Shown here: positions 24,793-36,145 of the stretch, piece after piece | How the letters are laid out: every line of letters starts with the position of its first letter | Position numbering within the stretch: position 1 is the stretch's first letter | DNA from: Marisa cornuarietis | Lineage: Eukaryota > Mollusca > Gastropoda > Architaenioglossa > Ampullariidae | Assembly: GCA_004794655.1 (NCBI GenBank) | Contig: SMMW01000033.1 | Coordinates: 3,259,501-3,323,500, forward strand | Reading direction: 5' to 3' | Length of the DNA stretch: 64,000 bases | Program-made: the position numbers and the translations under genes | The notes under the pieces: generated by a model | Database searches by the model: none | The model's input: the letters and a program-made list of their open reading frames with translations, nothing else | Told to the model about the DNA's origin: nothing

Positions 24793-26452
24793 TGAAGGAA
24801 ACACAGTCATGTGATTTCTAATCACTTTATTCACAACCCAAACCACCCATCCTTGCAGTTCGTCCATGGCTTTCGTACACGACAAAACAACGGTCGTTGC
24901 TGTAGAAGAGCCGACCGTTGAATAGAAGTCAGTCATATGTTATCTGCTCATCTTACCTGCTTGCCTTGTGCGTAGGTGAGCAGGAGACCAAGAAGATGAC
25001 GTCTGCTCTCGGCTGGTACCCGTCGTAACCGATGGGGTTAATGAAGCACGATGTCTTAGTTACATCTGCAATACTGAGCGATCGCTTAGAGTTGACAGAC
25101 GTCTCAAGACAAGGTATCTATCAAAGGTGAGGAGGGTACGCATGCTTCCAATGCTGAAATTAAATTTTTGTTCTTTTCTTTGGGTATGTGTCCGTATCAC
25201 CTTACAGCTCAGAGTCAGACATGTTTTGGAACACGTCATTGAGAGGAGCTGAGTAGGCGTCCAAATGATTGTAATTATTTTTTGTTTCCTTTTTTTCAGC
25301 CTGAATGATCACCGTGGACCCAAAAGGATTGTTAATGGGAACAAGGGATTGCATTGCTACAAACGGTTCTTTACAGCTCAATATTTTGATGGGGTGCGCG
25401 CTTGCAGTAGATTAGTGGATTCCTTAACATGAACGTACGAAGGCAGACGATTAACACCTTGTCACCCGTTATCCCTTCTGTCATAGACCGCTTCTTGGGC
25501 ACTGGGTTAACATACAAGGGCCAACACCTGACAGACTGGTAGGATCTCACAGGAGCTTTCAGATTTTCTTCTGTGTACCTTGTAATAAGACGTGGCTCAC
25601 ATGCCTCACTACAAGTAGCTCGCAATCAGACATAGATCAGACGCTTCAGAGTTTTCACTAAATACATTTCTGTGATTAGACAAGCTTCGGATGCCTCCGC
25701 TGTTCGTCTGATCACACGTGTTCATCAAGGTTCAAAAGTAAGATATCTGCTTGTGAATGGGAGGTGGACAAAAGCTGTGGAAACAACAAAAAGGCGTCCT
25801 GGGTAACAGCTGCTGAGTGGTGGAAGAGGCCCTGCGGAATAGAGCTTCTCACTTTCTAGGCACTAGTCACGATAAACAGCGGACTCTTCAAAGGAGTGCA
25901 GCCTCATCTTCTGGCAAAACAATAGCTTAGTGCAGTTTAGGATAAATTCTCGAAGCGTCTGATGCCCGTATGTTACAAGCAAATCTCTAAGGGGTTGCTG
26001 CAGATTCTTTATCGTGCATCAAGAAAAGCTGTTGCAAGCAGACAGTCAGTGGCACAGTGGTGGTAAGGGGAGAGAAGGAACCGTTTGTGGTTGGGGATTA
26101 ATGGCTGGCAGGCATGTAATCCTTCCTATTCGCAGTCCAGTCTGCAGCATCCTTTCAATCGCTGTGGGTTGGCTCAATGAGTCGTGACCTTCCCATCTCG
26201 AGAGAAGGTGTCCTGCAGGGTTTCGTGGCTCACGGCAAGGCGGGTAGCCCGAGTGTATGTGTAAGGGAGGTAAGCTTGCGACGACGCCGAAGCAAGGGGA
26301 GATAACGAGAAGTGGCTTTCCTACAAATCGCGAAAACCGCATGGTTCACTCACCCGTTTGTTGCACGTTGGTGAATAACATTGAAGAAAAAAAGGTTCTT
26401 GCAAGGAAGCCCCGCACTTATATTTCCAGACTAGGGGTGTCAAACAAACACG

Positions 26453-26491
<39 letters not shown>

Positions 26492-26727
26492 ACTATTCGA
26501 TGTTCATTGTTCAGTAAAGATACTTTACTGCCCGGTGAAAGCACACAGTCCACAAACTCAGGATGTTTGTGCCCGTCATGCTGGACTTGCTTTCCGCTCA
26601 TCAGCAAATGTCGTTGTCAAGATCCTTGTCATCTGCTGCATCCTTCCATTTCCGAAGAACATTACAGAGTGAACGAACCGAACTTAGAACGGACAGACTT
26701 CTTTGTCTAAGCAAAGCTAGTTTTCCA
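24793..26727. other. non-coding stretch with (AAC)n
   Basis: (ACA)n microsatellite at 26455-26492. No exon, RNA gene or mobile-element motif recognised in the rest. Confidence 0.45.
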
Positions 26728-26790
26728 GTTGCGGGGTTTGAACCATGACCTTTCGCTCCAAACCCACTAGTCAGCTCCTTTAAAAAATAA
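26728..26790 (-). mobile_element. tRNA-like SINE head, fragment
   Basis: Minus strand reads TGACTAGTGGGTTTGGAGC (A-box arm) and then CATGGTTCAAACCCCGC (B box), at tRNA-like spacing. No acceptor stem can be built, so this is not a working tRNA. The body toward lower coordinates does not match the other SINEs here. Confidence 0.5.
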
Positions 26791-27219
26791 AAGAACTGAT
26801 GTCATCTGCCGCAGGGAGTAGAAAAATATAATATATGCTATATGCTGCTTTAGGCTAGCTAATTTGGGAAAACTCAGGGGAAAAATATATGTCTTTTAAT
26901 CAGGCTGCCTGTATATATCAGCCTTTGTTTTGTTTCTTTATTATTTCCGGTTTTTTGTTGTCTCGTTTCTCAAATACTTTTCTTTTGTACATGCATGCAG
27001 CTGTAAGTACGAGTGCATAGTATATATATATATATACCTACACTGTAATCTATCTCGTTATCTAGAAATATAATGTTTATGAGTATAAAAGTTCTCATGC
27101 TCATACATCCATACTCTCTTTTGTGTTGACTCTATACGTGTGTGTAAATGCACTATCGAGTGACGCCATCCGTTTATCGATGTGTGCGTGTGTGTGTGTG
27201 CACGCGTGCGTGTGTGGGT

Positions 27220-27269
<50 letters not shown>

Positions 27270-28525
27270 TGCAAGCAGTTTCATGAAAAAAAAGAATAAT
27301 AAGCAGCCCAAGCACTACACCAACAGATGTATCTTGACGACGTGGGAATCCTACCCAAGATGAGCAGCTGGGTAAGAAACGGCGGGGTTGGGGGTTGGGT
27401 GGTGGGGTGGGGGTGGAGTGGAGGTAGCGACACGCGTGATGTGCTGCAGAACAATTAAATTCTGTCGTCCGGAGGATCAGCGCCCAGCCCTACACGCGCT
27501 GCGTCTGGAAATGCCTGCAGACAGCGCCGACTGCTAGCGGGCCAGCGTGGATTTGAGCAAAGATTAAGGAACCTGCATACACGCCTGCTGTTTCTGTCAC
27601 GTGGCACCGCCACGGTCTGCGAGGTTAATCCACTGCAGCCAAAAACAGAGGCCTTGCCATTGCCGCGGAGAATTCCAAAAAATGAACGGGACGAGTGTGG
27701 TGATGAAGTATTCGGGAGATACTGAAAAACCCTGATTTTTTTTTTTTTTTTTTTGGTACTTGAATACAGAAGAGGTGGGCTCGCTTCAAGTAATACTTTT
27801 TACTTGAAGTGTTTGTGTTGTTCCTCGTCTGTCTGAATAAACTTCATCTATGGTGAAGTGACCGAACGACCGGATGCAGACACGAGGAAGTAAACAGACT
27901 TCGTGAATTACTCACATTTCTAGATGTCATTGCAGATGCCCGCAGTTTCTCCTGAACTTGGATGACATATTCCAGCGCTGCACGAGGATTTACAAAAAGT
28001 TATAAATAAAAGAATGTAAAAGATTCGTAAGTAACACACACAGGTACACACTCATAACCTGTAAGCGCAGGTACGCTGTACAAACACACGCATGCACGCA
28101 TAAACAAACAAACAAACAAACAAACAAAGAAACAAACAAAGACACATTAACGCAAGCAAGGACGGAATGATCACGGGGTGCGCTAACTACATAAGGAAAG
28201 ACTTCCGCTACCCAGGTGACCATAGGCTCTGGTTGGAGTGGTCAGTCAGCAGAGTAGACCATAAACGTCTAACACCTCCACGTCCTTTGCACCTTAGAGG
28301 TAGACCATCGTCACGCGCCGGTCACTGATCTACAAGTAACTGGCCAACACTGTGGCGTCAAAGCAGCACCAGCATCCTCTTGCCTCTTGTCGAGGAATAA
28401 ACTATTTTGTTGTAGAATATTTTGAAACTAATCTCCAACATTTTTTTCTCGACATCTTTCAATTCTTTCTGGGAATGGTGCTTTGACAGTGTAACAGTGC
28501 AGACATCTCTTAAGACTGTTCTTCA
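26791..28525. other. non-coding stretch with TG array and G-rich tract
   Basis: (TG)n with an impure left half at 27181-27268, G-runs at 27381-27425, a T18 run near 27737-27754 and (AAAC)n at 28107-28140. No gene recognised. Confidence 0.45.
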
Positions 28526-28600
28526 TAATGAAAATAATAAAGTTCATTTATATATCGCCATACGCGACAAATCGCAGCAGCCACAGTCGACGATGACAAG
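28526..28600. repeat. dispersed repeat, 'AATAATAAAGTT-ATTTATATA' type
   Basis: AATAATAAAGTTCATTTATA followed by TATCGCC; 19 of the first 20 bases match the block at 5225-5305. Confidence 0.5.
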
Positions 28601-29436
28601 CGAAGAACAAGGCGAAGACTGAGCAGGGTGGTAAGAAGCAAAGGGTTATCGCCGATAACATCATGTTAAACAGCAGGAGCTACTGAAAGTCTCGACAGTG
28701 GAAAAAAAAAAAGACCGAAGTGATAGAAAGTCGTTAAATATATCCAATCTGTCCGCACTTTTGTGTAAAGGAGAAGAATAAATCTTACCTATCTACAGAA
28801 TAACAAATTAAACCCCAACGCACTTAAATGCAAAAATGATGGCCCATTACTGCCATCCAGCTCAAAACATTCATAATACGGAAAGATAAAGGAGAGTTCG
28901 TAGTCTCACTCTGCGAGGCGAAGGGACATAGCTCCATCCTTAAACAAGTTTCTGTCTGACCAAGTTTAGCCAGGTGTTTACGTGACGGCCAAATAAAAAT
29001 GTTGCCAAACATTTGGTCAAACATATGTGTCCATATTTGTCCTTTGAAGAAGGGGGTTTGGCAAGCTTTTGAAAATGCCAATAATACAGCCATTGCTTTC
29101 AAGTGTGTGACTGCACTATGGTTCGAGCCTTAAGAAAGGAACTGCATAAACAGTGGAAAGGACGATGAACAGGAACAACTCATGGACTCAAAGACTCTAC
29201 AAAATGTCAGATGAGTGTCGGTTTGTGCGAAATTAGTTTTCGAGGAAGGAAAGGGAAAAGGTCTCTACCTATCTGTCGTTTTCATAATCCATAGCCCTAC
29301 TGGGGTTTCATGATCAACACTGCTCAAACAAAAGTTAGTGTCATCAACTCACACAGAAGTATGTAGCTGGATACAGATAAGCGGAGACAGCGTTCAGGTT
29401 ATTCAAAAAAAGACCATCACCACCACCAACATCACC

Positions 29437-29480
<44 letters not shown>

Positions 29481-30160
29481 CTAACGCGTGACGTTCGTTC
29501 GTGGAAGACGAAGCCTTTCATAACGTAGCTGGCGATGTTAGCTGTTGAGTACGAGCACTATCTGGAATTGCCTTTGTGGATATACTGTATAAACTCAAAA
29601 GTTGTGTTGTATTTAGGCGAAACTCGTGTGACTGCCGAGAAGCCTGAACAACTGTCGCCTGACGTCATCGTCACGTTCTCTCGCGCTAAGTGGCGCGTGA
29701 CTGAAAGCGTTCGCGCGCGCGGGATGCCACCTTCTGTTGACATTCTTCAAGAGACGAACGTTCCTCTCTTGCTGTTGCGGTGTCGTCTTCGCGGGACTCT
29801 TGCTGTTGTCACTGACAGAAGACAGTCAGCTGACACTCACCCACCGCCAAAAGATTTCCTTCTCATGCAGTAACCACCAGCACAATTACCACCTAATATA
29901 CTGCTTGTATAATTAATCTAGCTGTCAGTTGACTGTTGAAAAATTGTTTTTGTTCCGTTTTTTATGTTTTTTGTGTTTTTGTCCCCGCACACCTGGGGAT
30001 GCTTTTATTGCAAAAATTGTGTCAGTGACAAATGTTGCGGGATTTCAACGGAGGTAGAGTAGAATACATCCATCTCTTCCAGTATAAAAAAGGATGGGGT
30101 TAAAAGAAATCTTATTCATGTATGACCAAGATTTAAACATTAATATTGATTTATTTTGTT
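28601..30160. other. non-coding stretch with CpG-rich patch
   Basis: (CAC/CAA)n at 29414-29481. 29630-29770 is CpG-rich with a perfect TGACGTCA at 29660-29667. A 112-codon plus frame (29535-29873) spans this patch; it has ordinary composition but no motif I know. I do not call it a gene, though a promoter or first exon is conceivable. Confidence 0.4.
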
Positions 30161-30162
30161 CG

Positions 30163-30237
<75 letters not shown>
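30161..30237. repeat. (ATC)n microsatellite
   Basis: About 25 uninterrupted trinucleotide units. The poly-Ser and poly-Asp open frames on the two strands are artefacts of this array. Confidence 0.97.
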
Positions 30238-30238
<1 letters not shown>

Positions 30239-31026
30239 ATTCCTCTCTTCGAGATGGATATGCTGATTTGTTTTTGTCTGTACATCCGTTCATCTATCCA
30301 TACATCTGTCTAGACATATCGTTTGTCCGTTTGACAAGTCAATAACATGCTAACTGTGTCACCAGAGTTACCTTTGACAAAATTCGTCTTCCACATGATG
30401 GACAGCACGTAAAGTATTAACACAACGGGTCCTGCGAGCGACTGTCGTCAATCCACGTAAGCACAGCAGCGACCACAATTACGCAGTGAATCCCTAGTGT
30501 GGAGGGATATACACGGGAACCAGCAAGCAAAAGAACGAATACCAAAAATAAGCCACCACAAACAAACCAAAACAACTACTCAATTAAACAAATTAAAAAT
30601 GGTGTCTATTGTACAGCTCTGGACAGCCATCATCCTTTCCTTCCACGGGACGTCCATCTCTTCCTTGTCTCGTGTGTACGATTGTGTTGCTTGCTGTCCG
30701 TGAGCTTATGTTTCACTAATTTTGCAAAGCACATGAAACCTCATTTGAACTGATGCACGATAGAAATCCTGTACTGTTAAGTAACTTTTATGTCTGAACA
30801 CAATAAGCCTGCTGAAACATGTCCAACCCACGGACCTGTATTACTGGACTCCTTGCAGACGATTTTCTTTCAGTTAAGTTATAGGACGAGGCTTTTGACA
30901 ACTTTGCTTCCGGTTCATTCACATTCATTGTTTAAGCTCGCCGAGACTAACAGCGGAGGACTTCGCAAGAGGCTAAGCATTGGTCTCGGCAGACAGACAG
31001 CAGTCCATCTATACACGCCCGTGTCC
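30238..31026. other. non-coding stretch
   Basis: Nothing recognised. Confidence 0.45.
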
Positions 31027-31155
31027 AAACCTAATAACAATGAAGCAAAACTAGTACAAACACAATCAAAAATAAGCCAAAATCAGACCAAACCTAATAA
31101 CGATAAGACAAAACCAATGTAAGCCTAATACAAATAAAGCAAAAGAAAAAGAAAA
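31027..31155. repeat. about 31-bp minisatellite, four worn copies
   Basis: AAACCTAATAAC starts at 31027 and 31090 and AAGCCTAATAC at 31121 (steps 63 and 31), with a weaker copy in phase at 31059. Each unit continues with (A/T)GAAGCAAAAC-like sequence. Confidence 0.7.
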
Positions 31156-33574
31156 CAGTCTAAAGAGAAGCCAAAGCTCTCATTGACCAAAGAAAAAAAG
31201 CACAGACTCTAGCCACAAAGGTCATGATCCTGCTGCAGAGACTGGTTTCGTATTGTCAGTTTTAAGCAAGCTCTTGTACCTCATACAACATAACAGATCC
31301 GAAGAAATCTTTTGAGGTTATCTCGAAGAAAGCAGCTTCACAGATCGAGTCCCATCTTAACCACTTTTAATTAAACATCGGCAGCGACAAAAGTGCAATG
31401 CGCCAAAACAGCCTGATGTTAACCTTTGTTGTCAACAAACACCAGAAAGAGAGGGATGGTCCCGTGCGCTGACAGCGCTGAGCCTGCGAGCAGTGCACTG
31501 ACTGAACACTTCAGTTAATGAACGCTTTTTACCTCCTCCGTGTACTCCCCCCAACCGCTAACCATTCCGTCTACCGTGCACTGCTGCCTACCTGGCAGGA
31601 TTAGCAGTAAATATCGAAAACAGCCATGGCCCGCAAGTCGAAACCATGTGTTCGAAATTTACGAAGATGGTTTGACAGGACTAACACTGGCAAGTTTTTT
31701 TTTTCAGGGGCTGCAAAAAAGAAGGATGGGGAGGGGTTAACAGAAGCTTGCAAACCTCTCTCTCTTATTCCTTGAAGATACTTGAGTCCATGGGTGCCAA
31801 CGTACAAAGAACGTCTGCATTTCTTCCCCCCACCCACTGTTTTCCCCCTAAAAAATATGCCAGGCGCGACTGGAGGCAGGCCCCCGTCATCATCTTCATC
31901 CACCCCGTCCTGCAAGGGTACGTAGACCCGCGCGCCAGATGCAGATCTGAGCCCGAGTGAAGCTCAATTAGTCCTCATGCACTCGCCTCACCCGCTCGGC
32001 GGTAGCCGGGATGATTACGGTGTTGTGAGGACTTGTCAGAAGCCATCTCTGTCCGTGCCCAGCGTCTTGGTACGTGCAGGCAGCGCGCCCTGGCGTCGTG
32101 CCTTCGCAAGCTTTTTATTTTTTATTTTTTTGGCTGCTCTTCTCCTTTGCCAAACACCAGCGGAAAATAGGGGATTAGGTCCTATTGGAGGAGGAGCCGT
32201 TCCCTTGCGCGCGCTGGCACCAGGCAGCCCAAGACAGGCTGCGGAGGGTTGCCCAAAACATTTTGCTCCCACCCCTCTTGCCACCTCTACCCTTCCCACC
32301 CCTCCAGGCTCACGGAACAGACGTATCTTGAATTTCGTTCGCTAGCGACTGGGGCTGCTCGTTTACGACTAATTGCGAACGGAAGCAGCGGAGGGAAATT
32401 TTCCAAATTGTGACGTCCCTTGGAAATCGGAGCCTGCCGTGGCATGACTTTGGAGGTGGCGCAACTGTTCAACCTGCTCGTGTGCCTGGCTCCCCTTCAT
32501 TTTCAATCATAATCACTGCTCACTTTCCCTTCTCCCTCCACCTTTTGCCCCCACTACCATCCCTTCCCCGACAAAAAAAAAAAAAGGAAAGAAAGAAAAG
32601 AAAATAAACTTTCCTCGTCATCTTGTTTCCGATGAGCTGGGAGAAAACGTTTTTGTAGTTACTATCCTTTCTCCGCCCACCCCTGCTGATCCACCCCTAC
32701 TACCTATTCCCGTCCACCCTTCCCTACCTTTGCTTCTACGTCCCATTTAGAGTGAGTTGGCGAGAAAGAAAGACGAAAAAAAAGACGTTACGGATGAAAA
32801 CTAGACATGGTAATGACTGTGCAAGTTCTAAGTCTGAAATGCGATCACGTGAGATGTAATTGTACTTTTTAAACCAGTTTTTTTTTCTTTTTAATTTGTG
32901 GTGCACTTTTCTTGCCTTTATGCTAACGACGCCGTGCATTCGAGTGTAAGTAAATCTGAAAAATTATCTGTCATCGGCTTTGGCTGGCGTCGTGACGAAA
33001 CACACAAAGCCAGAACCGTTTGGCCCCTCCCCGCCTCACCACCTCCATGAAGTGATTATGCATCGGAAGGTGCTTTGTGCTCGCCAATAAATTCGACCTG
33101 TGATGAACTTTTCACGCGACTCTAATCCTTTCACGTGTGATTACTCTTACTGTGAAGTACTAGAGATTGAGACTGTGGCGTGTCATGTGCTAGTTAAAAT
33201 CTCTGATAACTTCGTCACGTTGAGGTAGAAGAAGAAGAAGAGAAGAAGAGAAAGGAGGAGGTATAGGGAGGGAATGGAGTTTGTTTTAGCATGGTGTTCA
33301 TACCGGGCTTAAGAACCAACCCGGCGTCTTCGTGTTTGCAGCATCCGGTGACCATTGTGAATAATGGAAACAGCTCTCCATACCATCGCCATCGTTAGCC
33401 ATCCTCCCTGGCTGTTGTGGCTGGAGGTGGTGTATGCTAGACGAGGCGTACCGGCGAAAGATGTGTGGATTTTTTTTCGTTGAAAGAAAACATTTCTAAA
33501 ATGAACGTACAGCTCTAGGCGCAACGCTACCCGCCCTTTTAATTTGTTACCTTCTTTATATGAATCTCTCTCTG

Positions 33575-33609
<35 letters not shown>

Positions 33610-34019
33610 CACGCACACACACACACACATTTTTACTCTTACTTATTTTCGCGTTTAGTCATACACGTATAACCAAGCAAATTGACTGTCTGTCTGCTTT
33701 TCTGTCCTCACGTGCATGCCTTTTAGAATCCAAGATTAAAATTTTTAACCAAGAAATGTAGTGTCTTCATTCCCTGTTCTTTGAAAAATAAAATAAAAAA
33801 AAAAAAAATGGGATTGAATGGTGATTGACAGTGTGCACTTACAAAGTTAAGAGAGGGGTGGGGACGGTGTAGGAATCGCCCCTTTTCGCATTCAATCTTA
33901 GTTTCTTTTTTTTTTCTCAGCTATGGAGGAGATGTGGGAGGGATGAATCCAAAAATATTTTGATGGACTTGGATGTGGGACAACGACCGACAGCCTGGAG
34001 GGTCGCGCCTGGTGACGTG
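31156..34019. other. non-coding stretch
   Basis: GC-rich around 31900-32340, (GAA)n-like sequence at 33226-33260 and an impure (CA)n at 33589-33630. Open frames in the GC-rich part overlap on both strands and carry no motif. Confidence 0.45.
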
Positions 34020-34105
34020 AGAGGAGACTCTACCTTGCAGTGATTGCGTCTGGGTCTCATCCTGTTTTCTATCGTCCACCGTGTGCGTGCGTGCGTGCGT
34101 GTGTT
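34020..34105 (-). repeat. dispersed repeat copy beside a GTGC/TG tract
   Basis: 22 bp at 34048-34069 are an exact reverse complement of 37955-37976. Similarity extends on both sides (ACCTTGCAG here against ACCCTTGTAG there; GTC after the core). Both copies lie beside a CA/TG-type array: here GTGCGTGC repeats begin at 34084. Confidence 0.7.
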
Positions 34106-34363
34106 GTGCACGTATCATAGTGTGATTGTTTGGCACTTCTAAGCATTAAAGAACATTCCGTGTGTACTCTACTAGCTGAGAACCAAAGGGAGTACAGTAA
34201 CGAAGGTATCAGGCTTAGGTAGGCAGAAATAGTCCTGCTGATGGGTGTGCAAACGCGTACTGCAGTACAGCAGCAAGTGATGCTGCGCCACAACACGAGT
34301 CCGGCGAACAGTGAGTGGAACAGGTAAGACAGGTAAGACAGGTGGCGACCTAGACAATCACTG

Positions 34364-34555
34364 TCATTCATTCTACAGCAGCTTAGCTTATAACTATCAT
34401 TCACTTTACAGCGGCCTAGAATAGCACTGTCATTAATTCTACGGTGATGCTGCAGAGAATGTCCATATACTCTACAAAGTTGTCGTTTGTCATTTGCTAT
34501 ACAGTAGAACATGAGATAGTCATTCACTCTACTGCGATGATAAAATCCTACAGTC
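34364..34555. repeat. 33-bp minisatellite, about six copies
   Basis: TCATTCATTCTACAGC-type anchors occur at 34364, 34397, 34430, 34462, 34490 and 34520 (steps 33, 33, 32, 28, 30). Units contain CTGTCATT..TTCTACAG..G and a GCCTAGAA-like middle. A 152-codon minus frame across it shows an 11-residue repeat for this reason alone. Confidence 0.8.
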
Positions 34556-35516
34556 GTTTTCCTCTCGCTTCAGCCGCACAGTCATAATCACCACAGTCAG
34601 CACAGCACATCTCTCTTTCTCTCTCTCTCACATACATCTTATTACTAATTAATTTTGTGTTTTGATTTTTTTCCACAACTGAAATCTTAAATTTCCTGGC
34701 AGTGATTCAGAACCCGACCATCACCGATAAAAAGTATTCAAAATTCCAATTTTTTTCTCTGTTCTTCGCCGTTAAACATTTCCACACCCATCCTCTTTCT
34801 CTTCCTCCAGCTCACTGGGCGCGTGCTGGTTCCCTTCATATTGCCACTGAACCTGAAAGTAGCTGATGTAACAAGCCTTGGAAGTAAGTTTGAGAAATCC
34901 CAGGTTAACGAAACGCTGCGGCAGGGAAAAAAGGAAGACAGAACAGTCTGTGAGACAGGTGTGTAGGTCTCGTCACATAGCCTCGCTCCCCACCTGTAAC
35001 ACACACCCCACTCCCCCCACTGCGAGGCACTTGAGCGTGGACATGCCGACGGTCGGAGGAACACGATGAGTGTTAAAAGTGACAGGTTAGAACTGCTCCG
35101 TTTATAGACATGGCGCCAAGCCTCATGAATAATTCATGATGGTTGAAAAAAAAATTTTTTTCGCACTGCCGTCAATGGCGGAGGCCAGGACTATCAATCA
35201 CTAAAACGTGTACAGGAGGTAAATCACGACTTCCTCCGCGCCGGGGTCCCGTTCGTTGGCTGAACCAAGTTGATATTGTACAGAGTTTACCTACTACTAG
35301 TCTAGGTATTACAGATACATAGCTGGGCTGGAACTCGCACCGACACTGCAACTGTTAGCTCTGCCAGGAGCATCACTAAACTCTTCACATTTTAACATCA
35401 AAGCCGCATACAGTTGAAACATTCAGATCAGTTGCTGAAGCACACATCCTCATCATGATGAAAACGAGACAAAATGCCTACGACGCAGCTTTCATGTTGT
35501 ATATATATATATATTT
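34556..35516. other. non-coding stretch
   Basis: Nothing recognised apart from a CT-rich tract at 34610-34632. Confidence 0.45.
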
Positions 35517-35600
35517 GCGGCTTATAAACCAGTTCGGCATATTTGTGGAAAAAATTTATCTTTTAAAAATTTAGTGGGTGTGGCTTATAAACAGGTGCGC
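35517..35600. mobile_element. possible DNA-transposon terminal repeat pair
   Basis: GCGGCTTATAAACCAG (35517) and GTGGCTTATAAACAGGTGCG (35580) are direct repeats 63 bp apart. Tandem GTGCGGCTTATAAACC-like words are, from memory, a hallmark of termini of a widespread animal DNA-transposon/MITE group. No matching opposite end was found, so the call is tentative. Confidence 0.35.
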
Positions 35601-35699
35601 TCAATATACCGAAATTTAGGGTAATTGGCATAGGCAAAGGTATTGGGACACGAATTCCCATACAGGTAAGCTAGACCGTATAGAGCTGTCCTGACACCG

Positions 35700-36145
35700 G
35701 GAGTTGTACAGATCAACCGACATGTGGTGAGGCTGCACATACATAATCTTAGTGTTGACTAAGCTGACAGAGCAGGGCGTTGTACAGAAATAAACTGACC
35801 ACACTAAAATGACAGGTGCTGTGTACAGACACTCTGCAGCTATTAACTGATGTGATATATATATATATATAAAGATTTAGCGACCTATGTTAGTCACAGG
35901 TGATATATATATATATTGTATAGAAATTAGCTGAATACATTGAGGCGACAAATTCTAAATATATATTAGACATTGTACAGAGATTAACTGACCACACTGA
36001 GTTCGCAGGTGCTATATTGAAGTTGCATAAAGATAAACCTGTGCAAACACGTGGCGTATTGCAGGAAGCTGATCGTGGTAATGTATCGCAGGATGTAATA
36101 CACAGGGAACTCACACGGGTTGTATTGCAGGGAGCTGATCAGACA
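35700..36145. repeat. degenerate minisatellite, about 45-55 bp unit
   Basis: A GTACAGA.ATTAACTGACCAC pattern recurs near 35707, 35780, 35818, 35918, 35974 and 36027, followed in most copies by an ACTGAG..GACAGGTGC-like part and (TA)n. (TA)n arrays at 35857-35872 and 35903-35914 sit inside units. Confidence 0.6.

Noticed and set aside
24460..24936. 158-codon minus-strand frame
   Set aside because: It is the complement of the plus-strand SINE and shows no domain.
30045..30345. Poly-Asp and poly-Ser frames
   Set aside because: Produced by the (ATC)n array; no flanking coding signal.
34069..34527. 152-codon minus-strand frame with an internal 11-residue repeat
   Set aside because: Explained by the 33-bp minisatellite.
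35326..35380. tRNA-like head on the minus strand
   Set aside because: B box differs at several positions and no SINE body is visible.
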